Shown here piece after piece: positions 50,632 through 64,000 of a stretch of 64,000 nt of DNA. The DNA lies in assembly GCA_947650365.1 (NCBI GenBank), contig CANTAL010000027.1, positions 1,054,001-1,118,000 on the forward strand. The letters are read 5' to 3'. Under the pieces are notes generated by a model. It was not told where the DNA came from and made no database searches. It saw nothing but the letters and a program-made list of their open reading frames with translations. Position 1 is the first letter of the stretch. Every line of letters begins with the position of its first letter. The DNA is from Chamaelirium japonicum. Taxonomy: Eukaryota; Streptophyta; Magnoliopsida; Liliales; Melanthiaceae. The translations under genes were made by a program, and so were the position numbers.

Positions 50632-53288
50632 TCGTGCGAATAAAATAGAATGGATCGTATGAATGAATTGGAATAGATTGTGCGAATGAATTAGAGTGGA
50701 TACATTCATGGGAATGAATTAGAATGGATCGTACGAAGGAATTAGAATGGATCATACGAATGAAATAGAATGGATCGTACGAAGGAATTAGAATGGATCG
50801 TCTGAAGGAATTAGAATGGATCGTACGAATGAATTAGAATAGTTTGTGCGAATGTATTAGAATGGATGGTACGAATGAATTAGAATGGATACATTCATGC
50901 GAAAGAATTAGAATGGATTGTATGAATGCATTATAATAGATACATTCGTACGAAGGAATTAGAATGGATCGTATGAATGAATTAGAATGGATCGTATGAA
51001 TGAAATGCATCGTATGAATGAATTCGAATGGATCGTACGAATGAATTAGAATGGATCATACGAAGGAATTTGGATGGATCATACAAATGAATTAGAATGA
51101 ATACATATGTGCGAAAGAATTAGAATGGATTGTATGAATGAACTAGAATGGATCGTATGAAAGAATTAGAATGGATCGTGCGAATGAATTAGAATGGATC
51201 GTACGAATGAATTAGAATAGATTGTATGAATGAATTAGAATGGATCGTGCGAATGAATTAGAATGGATCGTACGAATGAATTAGAATAGAATGGATACAT
51301 TCGTGCGAATGAATTAGAATGGATCGTACGAATACGTAAGAATGGATCGTACGAATGAAATAAAATGGATCGTACGAATGAATTAGAATGGATCGTGCTA
51401 ATGAATTAGAATGGATCGTACGAATGAATTAGAATAGATTGTGCGAATGAATTAGAATGGATCGTACGAATGAATTATAATGGATACATTCGTGCGAATG
51501 AATTAGAATGGATCGTATGAATGACTTAGAATGGATCGTATGAAAGAATTAGAATGGATCGTGCGAATGAATTAGAATTGATCGTACGAATGAATTAGAA
51601 TGGATACATTCGTGCAAATGAATTAGAATGGATCGTACGAATCAGTAAGAATGGATCGTACGAAAGAAATAGAATGGATCGTACGAATGAATTAGAATGG
51701 ATCGTGCTAATGAATTAGAATGGATCGTATGAATGAATAAGAATAGATTGTGCGAATGAATTAGAATGGATCGTACGAACGAATTAGAATGGATCATATG
51801 AATGAATTAGAATGGATCGTGCGAATGAATTAGAATGGATCGTACGAATGAATTAGAATGGATACATTAGTGCGAATGAATTAGAATGGATCATACGAAT
51901 GAGTAAGAATGGATCGTAGAATGAAATAGAATGGATCGTATGAATGAATTAGATTGGATCATATGAATAAATTAGAATGGATCGTGCGAATGAATTAGAA
52001 TGGATCGTACGAATGAATTAGAATGGATACATTCGTGCGAATGAATTAGAATGGATCGTACGAATGAGTAAAAATGGATCGTACGAATGAAATAGAATAG
52101 ATCGTACGAATGAATTAGAATGGATCGTGCGAATGAATTAGATTGGATCGTCCGAATGAATTAGAATGGATCGTACGAATGAATTAGAATGGATACATTC
52201 GTGTGAATGAATTAGAATGGATCGTATGAATGAATTAGAATGGATCGTATGAATGAATTCGAATGAATCGTACGTATGAATTAGAATGGATCGTACAAAT
52301 GAATTAGAATGGATCGTATGAATGAAATAGAATGGATCGTGCGAATGAATTAGGATGGATCGTACGAATTAATTAGAATGGATAAATTCGTGCGAAAGAA
52401 TTAGAATGGATTGTATTAATGAATTAGAATGGATCGTTCGAATGAATTAGAATGGATCGTATGAATGAATTAGAATGGATCGTGCGAATGAATTAGATTG
52501 GATCGTACGAATGAATTAGAATGGATACATTCGTGCGAATGAATTAGAATGGATCGTATGAATGAGTAAGAATGGATCGTACGAATGAAATAGAATGGAT
52601 CGTACGAATAAATTAGAATGGATCGTACGAATGAATATGATTGGATCGTGCGAATGAATTAGATTGGATCGTACGAATGAGTAAGAATGGATCGTACGAA
52701 TGAAATAGAATGGATCGTATAAATGAATTAGAATGGATCATACGAATAAAATAGAATGGATCGTATGAATGAATTAGAATGGATTGTATGAATTAGAATG
52801 TACCGTATGAATGAATTAGAATGGATCGTGCTAATGAATTAGAATGGATCGTACGAATGAATTAGAATGGATCGTATGAATGAACTAGAATGGATCGTGC
52901 GAATGAATTAGAAGGGATCGTACGAATGAGCTAGAATGGGTACATTCGTGCGAATGAATTTGAATGGATCGTACGAATGAGTAAGAATAGATCATACGAA
53001 TGAAATAGAATGCATCATACGAAGGAATTAGAATGGATTGTGCGAATGAATTAGATTGGATCATTCGAATGAATTAGAATGGATCGTACGAATGAATTAG
53101 AATGGATACATTCGTGCGAATGAATTAGAATGGAAACATTCATGCGAATGAATTAAAATGGATCGTGCAAATGAATTAGAATGGATCGTAGGAATGAATT
53201 AGAATGGATCGTATGAATGAATTAGAATGGATCGTACGAATGAATTAAAATGGATACATTCGTGCGAAAGAATTAGAATGGATCATGG
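50632..53288 (+). repeat. Satellite, plus block
   Basis: Parallels about 39.4-41.45 kb at offsets 11884, 11860 and 11837, steps of about one monomer. Includes a clean 189-bp unit from 51296 to 51485. Confidence 0.94.
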
Positions 53289-54757
53289 TAATTCATTCAT
53301 ACGATCCATTCTAATTCATTTGTACGATCCATTCTAATTCATTCACACAATCTATTTTATTCATTCATATGATCCATTCTAATTCATTCGCACGATCCAC
53401 TCTAATTCATTTGCACGATCCATTCGAATTCATTAAGACAATCCATTCTAATTCTTTCGCACGAATGTTTCCATTCTAATTCATTCGTACGATCCACCCT
53501 AATTCCTTCATATGATCCATTCTAATTCATTCGTACGATCCATTCTAATTCATTAGCACGATCCATTCTAATTCATTCGCACGAACGTATCCATTCTAAT
53601 TCATCGTACGATCCATTCTAATTCATTCGCACGAATGTATCCATTCTAATTCATTCGTACGATCCATTCTAATTCATTCGCACGATCCATTCTAATTCAT
53701 TCATACGATCCATTCAAATTCAACCGTACGATCTATTCTAATTCATTCGTATGATCCATTCTAATTCATTCATACGATCCATTCTAATTCATTCATACGC
53801 TCCATTCTAATTCATTCGTATGATCCATTCTAATTCATTCATACGCTCCATTCTAATTTATTCATACGATCCATTCTAAGTCATTCATACAATCCATTCT
53901 ATTTCTTTCGCACGAATGTATCTATTCTAATTCATTTGTACGATCCACCCTAATTCCTTCGTATGATCCATTCTAATTCATTCGCACGAATCTATCCATT
54001 CTAATTCATTCGTACGATCCATTCGAATTCATTCATACGATCCATTCTAATTCATTCATACGATCTATTCTAATTCATTCAAACAAATGTATCCATTCTA
54101 ATTCATTCGTACGATCCATTCTAATTCATTCGCACGATCCAATCTAATTCATTCGCACGATCCATTCTAATTCATTCGTACGATCCATTCTAATTCATTC
54201 ATATGATCCATTCTAATTCATTCGCACAAATATATCCATTCTAATTCATTCTAATTCCTTCGTACGATCCATTCTAATTCCTTCGCACGAAAATATCCAT
54301 TCTAATTCATTCGTACGATCCATTCTAATTCATTCATACGATCCATTCTAATTCATTCGTACGATCCATTCTAATTCATTTATACGATCCATTCTAATTC
54401 CTTCTTATGATCCATTCTAATTCATTCGCACGAATGTATCCATTCTAATTCATTCGTACGATCCATTCGAATTCATTCATACGATCCATTCTATTTCATT
54501 CGGACGATCCATTCTAATTCATTCGCACGAATGTATCCATTCTAATTTATTCGTACGATCCATTCTAATTCATTCGCACGATCCAATCTAATTCTTTCGC
54601 ACGATCCATTCTAATTCATTCGTACGATCTATTATATTTCATTCGTACGATCTATTCTTACTCATTCGTACGAACCATTCTAATTCATTCGCACGAATGT
54701 ATCCATTCTAATTCATTCGTACGATCCATTCTAATTCATTCGCACGATCCATTCTAA
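53289..54757 (-). repeat. Satellite, inverted block
   Basis: Regular minus monomers; the first kilobase parallels 41456-42454. Confidence 0.94.
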
Positions 54758-55536
54758 TGATCGTGCGAATGAATTAGAATGGATCGTACGAATGAATTAG
54801 AATGGATCGTATAAATGAATCAGAATGGATCGTGCGAATGAATTAGAATTGATCGTACGAATGAATTAGAATGGACACATTCGTGCGAATGAATTAGAAT
54901 GGATCGTATGAATGAACTAGATTGAATGAATTAGAATGGATCGTACGAATAAGTAAGAATGGATCGTATGAATGAATTAGAATGGATCGTGCGAATGAAT
55001 TAGAATAGATCATGAGAATGAATTAGAATGGATCGTACGAATGAATTAGAATGGATCGTATGAATGAATTAGATTGGATCGTGTGAATGAATTAGAATGA
55101 ATCGTATGAATGAATTAGAATGGATACATTTGTGCGAATGAATTAGAATGGATCGTATGAATGAATTAGATTGGATCGTATGAATGAATTAGAATGGATC
55201 GTGCGAATGAATTAGAATGGATCGTACGAATGAATTAGAATGAATCATACGAATGAATTAAAAAGGATACATTCGTGCGAATGAATTAGAATGGATCAAA
55301 CGAAGGAATTAGGGTGGATTGTACGAAAGAAATAGAATGGATACATTCGTGCGAAAGAATTAGAAGGGATTGTATGAATGAATTACAATGGATCGTATGA
55401 ATGAATTAGAATGGATCGTATGAATGAATTAGAATGGATCATATGAATGAATTAGAATAGATCGTGTGAATGAATTAGAATGGATCGTACGAATGAGTAA
55501 GAATGGATCGTACGAATGAAATAGAATGGATCGTAC
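54758..55536 (+). repeat. Satellite, plus block
   Basis: Ends at the palindromic junction GGATCGTACGTACGATCC. Confidence 0.93.
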
Positions 55537-58500
55537 GTACGATCCATTCTAATTCATTCGCAAGAATTTATCCATTCTAATTCATTCGTACGATCCATTC
55601 TAATTAATTCGCACAATCTATTCTAATTCATTCGTACGATCCGTTCTAATTCATTCGCACGATCCATTCTAATTCATTTGTATGATCCATTCTAATTCAT
55701 TCATACAATCCATTCTAATTCTTTTGCACGAATGTATCCATTCTAATTCATTCGTACGATCCATTCTAATTCCTTCGTACAATCCATACTAATTCCTTCG
55801 TACGATCCATTCTAATTCATTCCTACGATCCATTCTAATTCATTCGTACGATCCATTCTAATTCATACGTACGATCCATTCGAATTCATTCATACGATCC
55901 ATTCTAAGTCATTCATACGATCCATTCTAATTCATTTGCATGAATGTATCCATTCTAATTCATTCGTACGATCCATTCTAATTCATTCGCACGATCCAAA
56001 CTAATTCTTTCATATGATCCATTCTAATTTATTCGTACGACCCATTCTAATTTATGAATGAGTAAGATCCATTCGTGCGAATGATTAGAATGGATCGTAC
56101 GAATGAATTAGAATGGATCGTGCTAATGAATTAGAATGGATCGCACAAAGGAATGAATTAGAATGGATACATTCGTACAATCTATTCTAATTCATTCGTA
56201 CGGTCCATTCTAATTCATTCGTACGATCCATTCTAGAATGGATCGTACGAATGAGTAAGAATAGATCGTACGAATGAAATAGAATGGATCGTACAAATGA
56301 ATTAGAATGGATCGTACGAATGAATTAGAATAGATTGTACGTATGAATTAGAATGGATCGTACGAATGAATTAGAATGGATCGTGCGAATGAATTATAAT
56401 GGATCTTACGAATAATTTAGACTGGATCGTACGAATGAATTAGAATGGATCGTACGAATGAATTAGAATGGATCCTACGAATGAATATGAATTAGAATGG
56501 ATCGTATGAATGAATTAGAATGGATCGTACGAATGAATTAGAATGGATCGTACGAATGAATTAGAATGGATTGTACGAATGTATCCATTCTAATTCATTT
56601 CTTTGTCCGATCCATTCTAATTCATTAGCACAATCCATTCTAATTCATTCGTACGATCCATTCTAATTCATTCATACGATCCATTCTAATTCATTCGTAC
56701 GATCCATTCTAATTCATTCGCACAATCTATTCTAATTCATTCATACGATCCTTTCTAATTCATTAGCACGATCTATTCTAATTCATTCGTACGATCCAAT
56801 CTAATTCATTCATATGATCCATTCTAATTCATTCACACGAATGTATCCATTCTAATTCATTTGTACGATCCATTCTAATTCATTCGCACAATCTATTCTA
56901 ATTCATTTGTACGATCCATTCTAATTCATTAGAACGATCCACTCTAATTTATTCGTACGATCCATTCTAATTCATTTGTACGATCCATTATAATTCATTC
57001 CCATGAATGTATCCATTCTAATTCATACGTGCGATCCATTCTAATTCATTCATACGATCAAATCTAATTCATTCATACGATCCATTCTAATTTATTCGTA
57101 CGATCCATTCTAATTCATTCGCACGATCCATTCTAATCCATTCATACAATCCATTCTAATCCATTCGTACGATCCATTCTAATTCATTCGTACGATCCAT
57201 TCTAATTCATTCATACGGTCCAATCTAATACATTCATACGATCCATTCTAATTTATTCGCACGAATGTATCCATTCTAATACATTCGTACGATCCATTCT
57301 AAGTCATTCGCACAATCTATTCTAATTCATTCGTACGATCCATTCTAATTCATTGACACGATCCATTCTAATTCATTTGCACGATCCATTCTAATTCATT
57401 CATATAATCCATTCTAATTCATTTACACGAATGTATCCATTCTAATTCATTCGTATGATCCATTCTAATTCCTTCATACGATCCATTCTAATTCCTTCGT
57501 ACGATTCATTGTATTTCATTCATATGATCCATTCTAATTCCTTCGTACGATCCATTCATTCATACGATCCATTCTAATTCATTCGCACAATCTATTCTAA
57601 TTCATTCGTACGATCCATTCTAATTCAATCGTACGATCCATTCTAATTTATTAGCACAATCCATTCTAATTCATTTATACGATCCATTCTAATTCGTACG
57701 ATCCATTCTATTTCATTCATACGATCCATTCTTACTCATTCGCACGAATGTATCCAATCTAATTCATTCGCACGAATGTATCCATTCTAATTCATTCGTA
57801 CGATCCTTTTATTCGTACGATCCATTCTAATTCTTTCGCACAATCTATTCTAATTCATTGTACGATCCATTCCAATTCATTCATACGATCTACTCTAATT
57901 CATTAGCATATCTATTCTAATTCATTCATACGATCCATTCTAATTCATACGAACCATTCTAATTCATTCATACGATCCATTATATTTCATTTGTATAATC
58001 CATTCTAATTCATTTGTACGATCCATTCGAATTCTTTCATACGATCCATTCTAATTCATTCGCACAATCTATTCTAATTCATTCGTACGATCCATTCTAA
58101 TTCATTAGCACGATCCATTCTAATTCATTCGTACGATCCATTCTATTTCATTCGTATGATCCATTCTTACTCATTCGTTCGATCGATTCTAATTCATTCG
58201 CATGAATGTATCCATTCTAATTCATTCGTACGATCCATTCTAATTCATTCGTACAATCCATTCTAATTCATTAGCACAATCTATTCTAATTCATTCATAC
58301 GATCCATTCTATTTCATTCGTACGATCCATTCTTACTCATTGGTACGATCCATTCTAATTCATTCGCACAATCAATTCTAATTCATTCGTACGATCCATT
58401 CTAATTCCTTCAATCTTATTCATTAGTACGATCCATTCTAATTCATTCACACAATCTATTCTAATTCATTCGTACGATCCATTCTAATTCCATCATTCTT

Positions 58501-61500
58501 ATTCATTCGTACGATCCATTCTAATTCATACGTACGATCCATTCTAATTCATTCATACGATCCAATCTAATTCATTCATACGATCCATTCGAATTCATTC
58601 GATCATACGAATGAGTAAAAATGGATCGTACGAATGAAATAGAATGGATCGTACGAATGAGTAAGAATGGATCGTACGAATGAAATAGAATGGATCGTAC
58701 GAATGAATTAGAATGGATACATTCGTGCGAATGAATTAGAATGGATCGTATGAATGAATTAGAATGGATCGTGCGAATGAATTAGAATGGATCGTACGAA
58801 TGAATTAGAATGGATCGTGCGAATGAATTAGAATGGATCGTGCGAATGAATTAGAATGGAACGTATGAATGGATTGGAATGGATACATTCATGCGAATGA
58901 ATTAGAATGGATCGTACGAATGAGTAAGAATGGATCGTACGAATGAAATAGAATGGATCATACGAAGGAATTAGAATGGATCCATTCGTGCGAATGAATT
59001 AGAATGGATCGTATGAATGAATTAGAATGGATTGTACGTATGATCCATTCTATTTCATTCGTACGATCCATTCTAATTCTTTCATACGATCAATTCTATT
59101 TCATTCGTATGATCCATTCTAATTCCTTCGTCTGATCCATTCTAATTCATTCCCATGAATGTATCCATTCTAATTCATTCGTACAAACCATTCTAATTCA
59201 TTCGCACGAATGTATCCCGTCTAATTCATTCGTACGATCCATTCTAATTCATTCGCACAATCTATTCTAATTCATTCATACGATCCATTCTAATTCATTA
59301 GCACGATCCATTCTAATTCATTCATACGATCCATTCTAATTCATTCGCACGATCTATTCTAATACATTCGTACGATCCATACGAATGAATTAGAATGGAT
59401 ACATTCATGCGAATAAATTAGAATGGATCATGCGAATGAGTAAGAATGGATCGTACGAATGAAATACAATAGATCGTATGAATGAATTAGAATGGATCAT
59501 GCTAATGAATTAGAATGGATCGTACGAATGAATTAGAATAGATCGTTTGAATAAATTCGTACGTACAAATGAATTATAATAGATTGTGCGAATGAATTAG
59601 AATGGATCGTACGAATAAATTAGAATGGATACATTCGTGCGAAAGAATTAGAATGGATTGTATGAATGAAATAGAATGGATCGTCTGAATGAATTAGAAT
59701 GGATTGTGCGAATGAATTAGAATGGATTGTACGAATGAATTAGAATGGATCATGCTAATGAATTAGAATGGATCGTACGAATGAATTAGAATAGATTGTG
59801 CGAATGAATTAGAATGGATCGTACGAATGAATTAGAATGGATCGTATGAATGAATTAGAATGGATCGTGCGAATGAATTAGAATGAATTGTACGAATGAA
59901 TTAGAATGGATACATTCGTGCGAATGAATTAGAATGGATCGTACGAATGAGTAAGAATGGATCGTACGAATGAAATAGAATGGATCGTACGAATGAATTA
60001 GAATGGATCATGCTAACAAATTAGAATGGATCATACGAATGAATTAGAATAGATTGTGCGAATGAATTAGAAAGGATCGTACGAATGAATTAGAATGGAT
60101 ACATTCGTGTGAATGAATTAGAATGGATCGTATGAATGAATTAGAATGGATCGTATGAATGAATTAGAATGGATCGTGCGAATGAATTAGAATGGATCGT
60201 ACGAATAAATTAGAATGGATCGTATGACGGAATTAGAATGGATTATATGAATGAATTAGAATGGATCATGCGAATGAATTAGAATTGATCGTACGAAGGA
60301 ATTAGAATGGATCGTACGAAGGAATTAGAATGGATACATTCATGCGAATGAATTAGAATGGATCGTACAAAGGAATTAGAATGGATCATACGAATGAAAT
60401 AGAATGAATCTTATGAAGGAATTAGAATAGATCGTACGAATGAATTAGAATGGATCACACGAATGAATTAGAATGGATCGTACGAATGAAGTAGATTGGA
60501 TCGTATGAATGAATTAGAATAGATCATACGATTGAATTAGAATGGATCGTGGGAATGAATTAGAATGGATTGTACGAATGAATTAGAATGGATCGTACGA
60601 TCCATTCTATTTCATTCGTATGATACATTCTAATTCCTTCGTACGATCCATTCTAATTCATTCGTACGATCCATTCTAATTCATTCGCACAATCTAATTT
60701 ATTCGTACGTATGAATTGGATCGTATGAATGAATTAGAATGGATCGTACGTATGAATTAGAATGGATACATTCGTGGGAATGAATTAGAATGGATCGTAC
60801 GAAGGAATTCAAATGGTTCGTACGGAGGAATTAGAATGGATCGTACGAAGGAATTAGAATGGATCGTACGAATGAATTAGAATCGATACATTCGTGCAAA
60901 AGAATTAGAATGGATTGTATGAATGAATTAGAATGGATCGTACAAATAAATTAGAATGGATCGTACGAATGAATTAGAATGGATACATTCGTGCGAATAA
61001 ATTAGAATGGATCGTATGAATGAATTAGAATGGATCGTATGAATGAATTCGAATGGATCGTACAAATGAATTAGAATGGATACATTTGTGCGAATCAATT
61101 AGAATGGATCGTACGAATGAATTAGAATGGATACATTCGTACGAAAGAATTAGAATGGATCGTACGAATGAATTAGAATGGATCGTATGAATAAATTCGA
61201 ATGGATCGTATAAATGAATAAGAATGGATCGTTCGAATGAATTAGAATGGATCGTACGAATGAATTTGAATAGATTGTGCGAATGAATTAGAATGAATCG
61301 TACGAATGAATTAGAATGGACGTATGAATGAATTAGAATGGATCGTATGAATGAATTCGAATGGATACATTCGTGCGAATGAATTAGAATGGATCGTATG
61401 AATGAATTAGAATGGATCGTATGAATGAATTCGAATGGATCGTACGAATGAATTAGAATGGATCGTACGAATGAATTAGAATGGATCATACGAAGGAATT

Positions 61501-64000
61501 AGGGTGGATCGTACGAATGAATTAGAATGGATGCATTCGTGCGAAAGAATTAGAATGGATCGTGCGAATGAATTAGAATAGATCGTACGAATGAATTAGA
61601 ATGGATTGTACAAAGGAATTAGAGTGGATCGTACGAATGAATTAGAATGGATACATTCGTGCGAAAGAATTAGAATGGATTGTATGAATGAATTAGAATG
61701 GATAGTCTGAATGAATTAGAATGGATCGTGCGAATGAATTAGAATTGATCGTACGAATGAATTAGAATGGATCGTATGAATGAATTCGAATGGATAGTAC
61801 GAATGAATTAGAATGTATACATTCGTGCGAATTAATTAGAATGGTTCATACGAAGGAATTAGAATGGATCGTACGAATGAATTAGAATGGATCCATTCTA
61901 TTCTAATTCATTCGCACGATCCATTCTAATTCATTCATACGATCCATTCTAATTCATTCATACAATCTATTCTAATTCTTTCGCACGAATGTATCCATTC
62001 TAATTCATTCATACGATGCACCCTAATTCCTTCGTATGATCCATTCTAATTCATTCGCTCGAATGTATCCATTCTAATTCATACGTACGATTCATTCTAA
62101 TTCATTCATACGATCCAATCTAATTCATTCATACTATCCATTCTAATTCATGCGCACGAATGTATCCATGGGAATGAATCCATTCTAATTCATTCGTACG
62201 ATCCATTCTAATTCATTCGTACGATCCACTCTAATTCATTTGCATGATTCATTCATACGATTCATTCTAATTCATTTGCACAATCCCTTCTAATTCATTC
62301 GCACGATTCATTTGTATGATCCATTCTAATTCATTCGTACGAATAGAATGAATTAGAATAGATACATTCGTGCGAATGAATTAGAATGGATCATATGAAT
62401 GAATTAGATTGGATCGGAATGGATCGTACGAATAAATTGGAATGGATACATTTGTGCGAATGAATTAGAAAGGATCATATGAATGAATTAGAATGGATCG
62501 TATGAAGGAATTAGAATGGATCGTACATATGAATTAGAATGTATACATTCATGTGAATGAATTAGAATGGATCGTACGAAGTAATTAGAATGGATCATAC
62601 GAATGAAATAGAATGGGTCGTACGAAGGAAATAGAATGGATCATGCGAATGAATTAGAATAGAATGGATCCATTCTAATTCATTCGTACGATCCATTCTA
62701 ATTCATTCACACAATCTATTCTAATTCATTCGTACGATCCATTCTAATTCATTTGTACGATCCATTCTAATTCGTTCGTATGATCCATTCTATTTCATTC
62801 GTATGAATGAATTAGAATGAATTATAATGGATCGTACAATCTATTCTAATCTATTCGTATGATCTATTCTAATTCATTTGCACGATCCATTCTAATTCCT
62901 TTATACGATCCATTCTAATTCAATCGTACGATCTAATTTATTCGCACGAGCCATTCTAATTCATTCATATGATCCATTCTATTTCATTCGTACAAAGGAA
63001 TTAGAATGGATCATACGACAAATGAATTAGAATAAATTAGAATGGATCGTGCGAATGTAATTAGAATGGATCGTATGAAAGAATTAGAATAAATTAGAAT
63101 GGATCGTATGAATGAATTAGAATGGATTAGAATGGATCGTATGAATGAATTAGAATGGATTAGAATGGATCGTATGAAGGAATTAGAATGGTTCGTACGA
63201 ATGAATTAGAATGAATACATTCGTGCGAATGAATTAGAATGGATCGTATGAATGAATTAGATTGGATCGTATGAATGAATTATAATGGATCGTATGAATG
63301 AATTAGAATGGATAGTACGAATGAATTAGAATGGATCGTACGAAGGAATTAGAATGCATACATTCGTACGATCCTTTCTAATTCATTCATACAATCCATT
63401 CTAATTTTTTCGCACGAATGTATCCATTCTAATTCATTCGTACGATCCACCCTAATTCCTTCGTATGATCCATTCTAATTCTTTCACACGAATGTATCCA
63501 TTATAATTCATTCGCACGATCATATGAATGAATTAGAATGGATCGTATGAATGAATTAGAATGGATCGTGCGAATGAATTAGAATGGATCGTAAGAATGA
63601 ATTCGAATGGATCATACGAATGGATTTGAATGGATACATTCATGCGTATGAATTAGAATGGATCATACGAATGGATTTCAATGGATACATTCGTGCGTAT
63701 GAATTAGAATGGATCATACGAAGGAATTAGGGTGGATCGTACGAATGAATTAGAATGGATACATTCGTGCGAAAGAATTAGAATGGATTGTATGAATGAA
63801 TTAGAATAGATCGTACAAATGTATCCATTCTAATTCCTTCGTACGATCCATTCTAATGCATTCGTACGATCCATTCTAATTCATTCCCATTCTAATTCAT
63901 TCATACGATGCAATCTAATTCATTCATACGATCCATTCTAATTCATTCACACGAATGTATCCATTCTAATTCATTCGTACGATCCATTCTAATTCATTCG
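55537..64000. repeat. Satellite mosaic with frequent strand switching
   Basis: Approximate blocks: minus to 56052; plus 56053-56176; minus to 56233; plus to 56582; minus to 58600; plus to 59040; minus to 59378; plus to 60598; minus to 60705; plus to 61891; minus to 62340; plus to 62668; minus to 62802; plus to 62835; minus to 62992; plus to 63366; minus to 63520; plus to 63822; minus to the window end. Junctions at 61891 and 62668 are GAATGGATCCATTC palindromes. No gene or other mobile element is seen, and the array runs off the right edge. Confidence 0.9.

Noticed and set aside
61025-61489. Open minus-strand frame of 154 codons with IHSNSFVRSILIHSYDPF-type repeats (also at 43921-44115, 49056-49262, 50573-50755)
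   Set aside because: The repeats are the 23-bp monomer read in three frames (69 bp = 23 residues). There is no start context, no conservation beyond the DNA repeat, and equivalent frames are broken elsewhere by ordinary monomer variation.
1-64000. CRISPR-like array (short direct repeats with variable parts)
   Set aside because: There are no unique spacers: the whole unit repeats every 23 or 28 bp, no cas genes are present, and the embedded element is a plant retrotransposon.

Overview
The window is repeat DNA from a plant nuclear genome, most likely a heterochromatic satellite array, with one long LTR retrotransposon nested in it. I see no host gene, tRNA, rRNA or CRISPR array. The plant assignment rests on the retrotransposon, which has the Tat-lineage features of plant Ty3/gypsy elements: a second RNase H domain, an integrase without a chromodomain, and an antisense gene between pol and the 3' LTR. 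I cannot name the species.

Layout: positions 1-6241 and 19381-64000 are one satellite family. Its monomer is 23 bp, made of a 10-bp part (GAATGAATTA) and a related 13-bp part (GAATGGATCGTAC), about 65% A+T. A 28-bp variant carries a 5-bp insertion (TACATTCGTGC in place of TCGTGC). Monomers form a recurring 189-bp higher-order pattern (one 28-mer plus seven 23-mers), and multi-kilobase segments are themselves duplicated (about 3.63 kb on the left; about 9.3 kb at 33.1-54.2 kb). The array changes strand roughly 45 times, in blocks from about 20 bp to about 8 kb, so each switch is a large imperfect palindrome. Open frames inside the array are translation artefacts of the 23-bp unit.

Positions 6242-19380 hold a 13.1-kb retrotransposon, plus-strand, bounded by 5-bp target duplications (GATCG). 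From left to right: 5' LTR, primer-binding site, gag with a C-terminal protease, pol (RT, RNase H, additional RNase H, integrase), a 78-bp hairpin repeat array, an antisense gene read right to left, its probable promoter with palindromic G-boxes, a 145-bp repeat array, a polypurine tract and the 3' LTR. The LTRs differ at only about 19 positions outside their internal arrays, so the insertion is fairly young. The copy is nevertheless broken: gag has one nonsense codon and one homopolymer frameshift, pol has two amber codons, and the antisense gene has one amber codon and two frameshifts.

The points most worth a second look are: (1) the gag-protease frame ends in TAG followed by CAATTA, the UAG-CAR-YYA readthrough context, with pol continuing in the same frame; (2) the antisense gene has its own TATA box, G-box palindromes and a 72-bp in-phase intron with good splice signals; (3) the 78-bp repeats each encode a hairpin whose stem is kept through G-U wobble changes; (4) the satellite has a nested, strand-switching architecture, and a paralogous copy of the retrotransposon's target region survives without the insertion.
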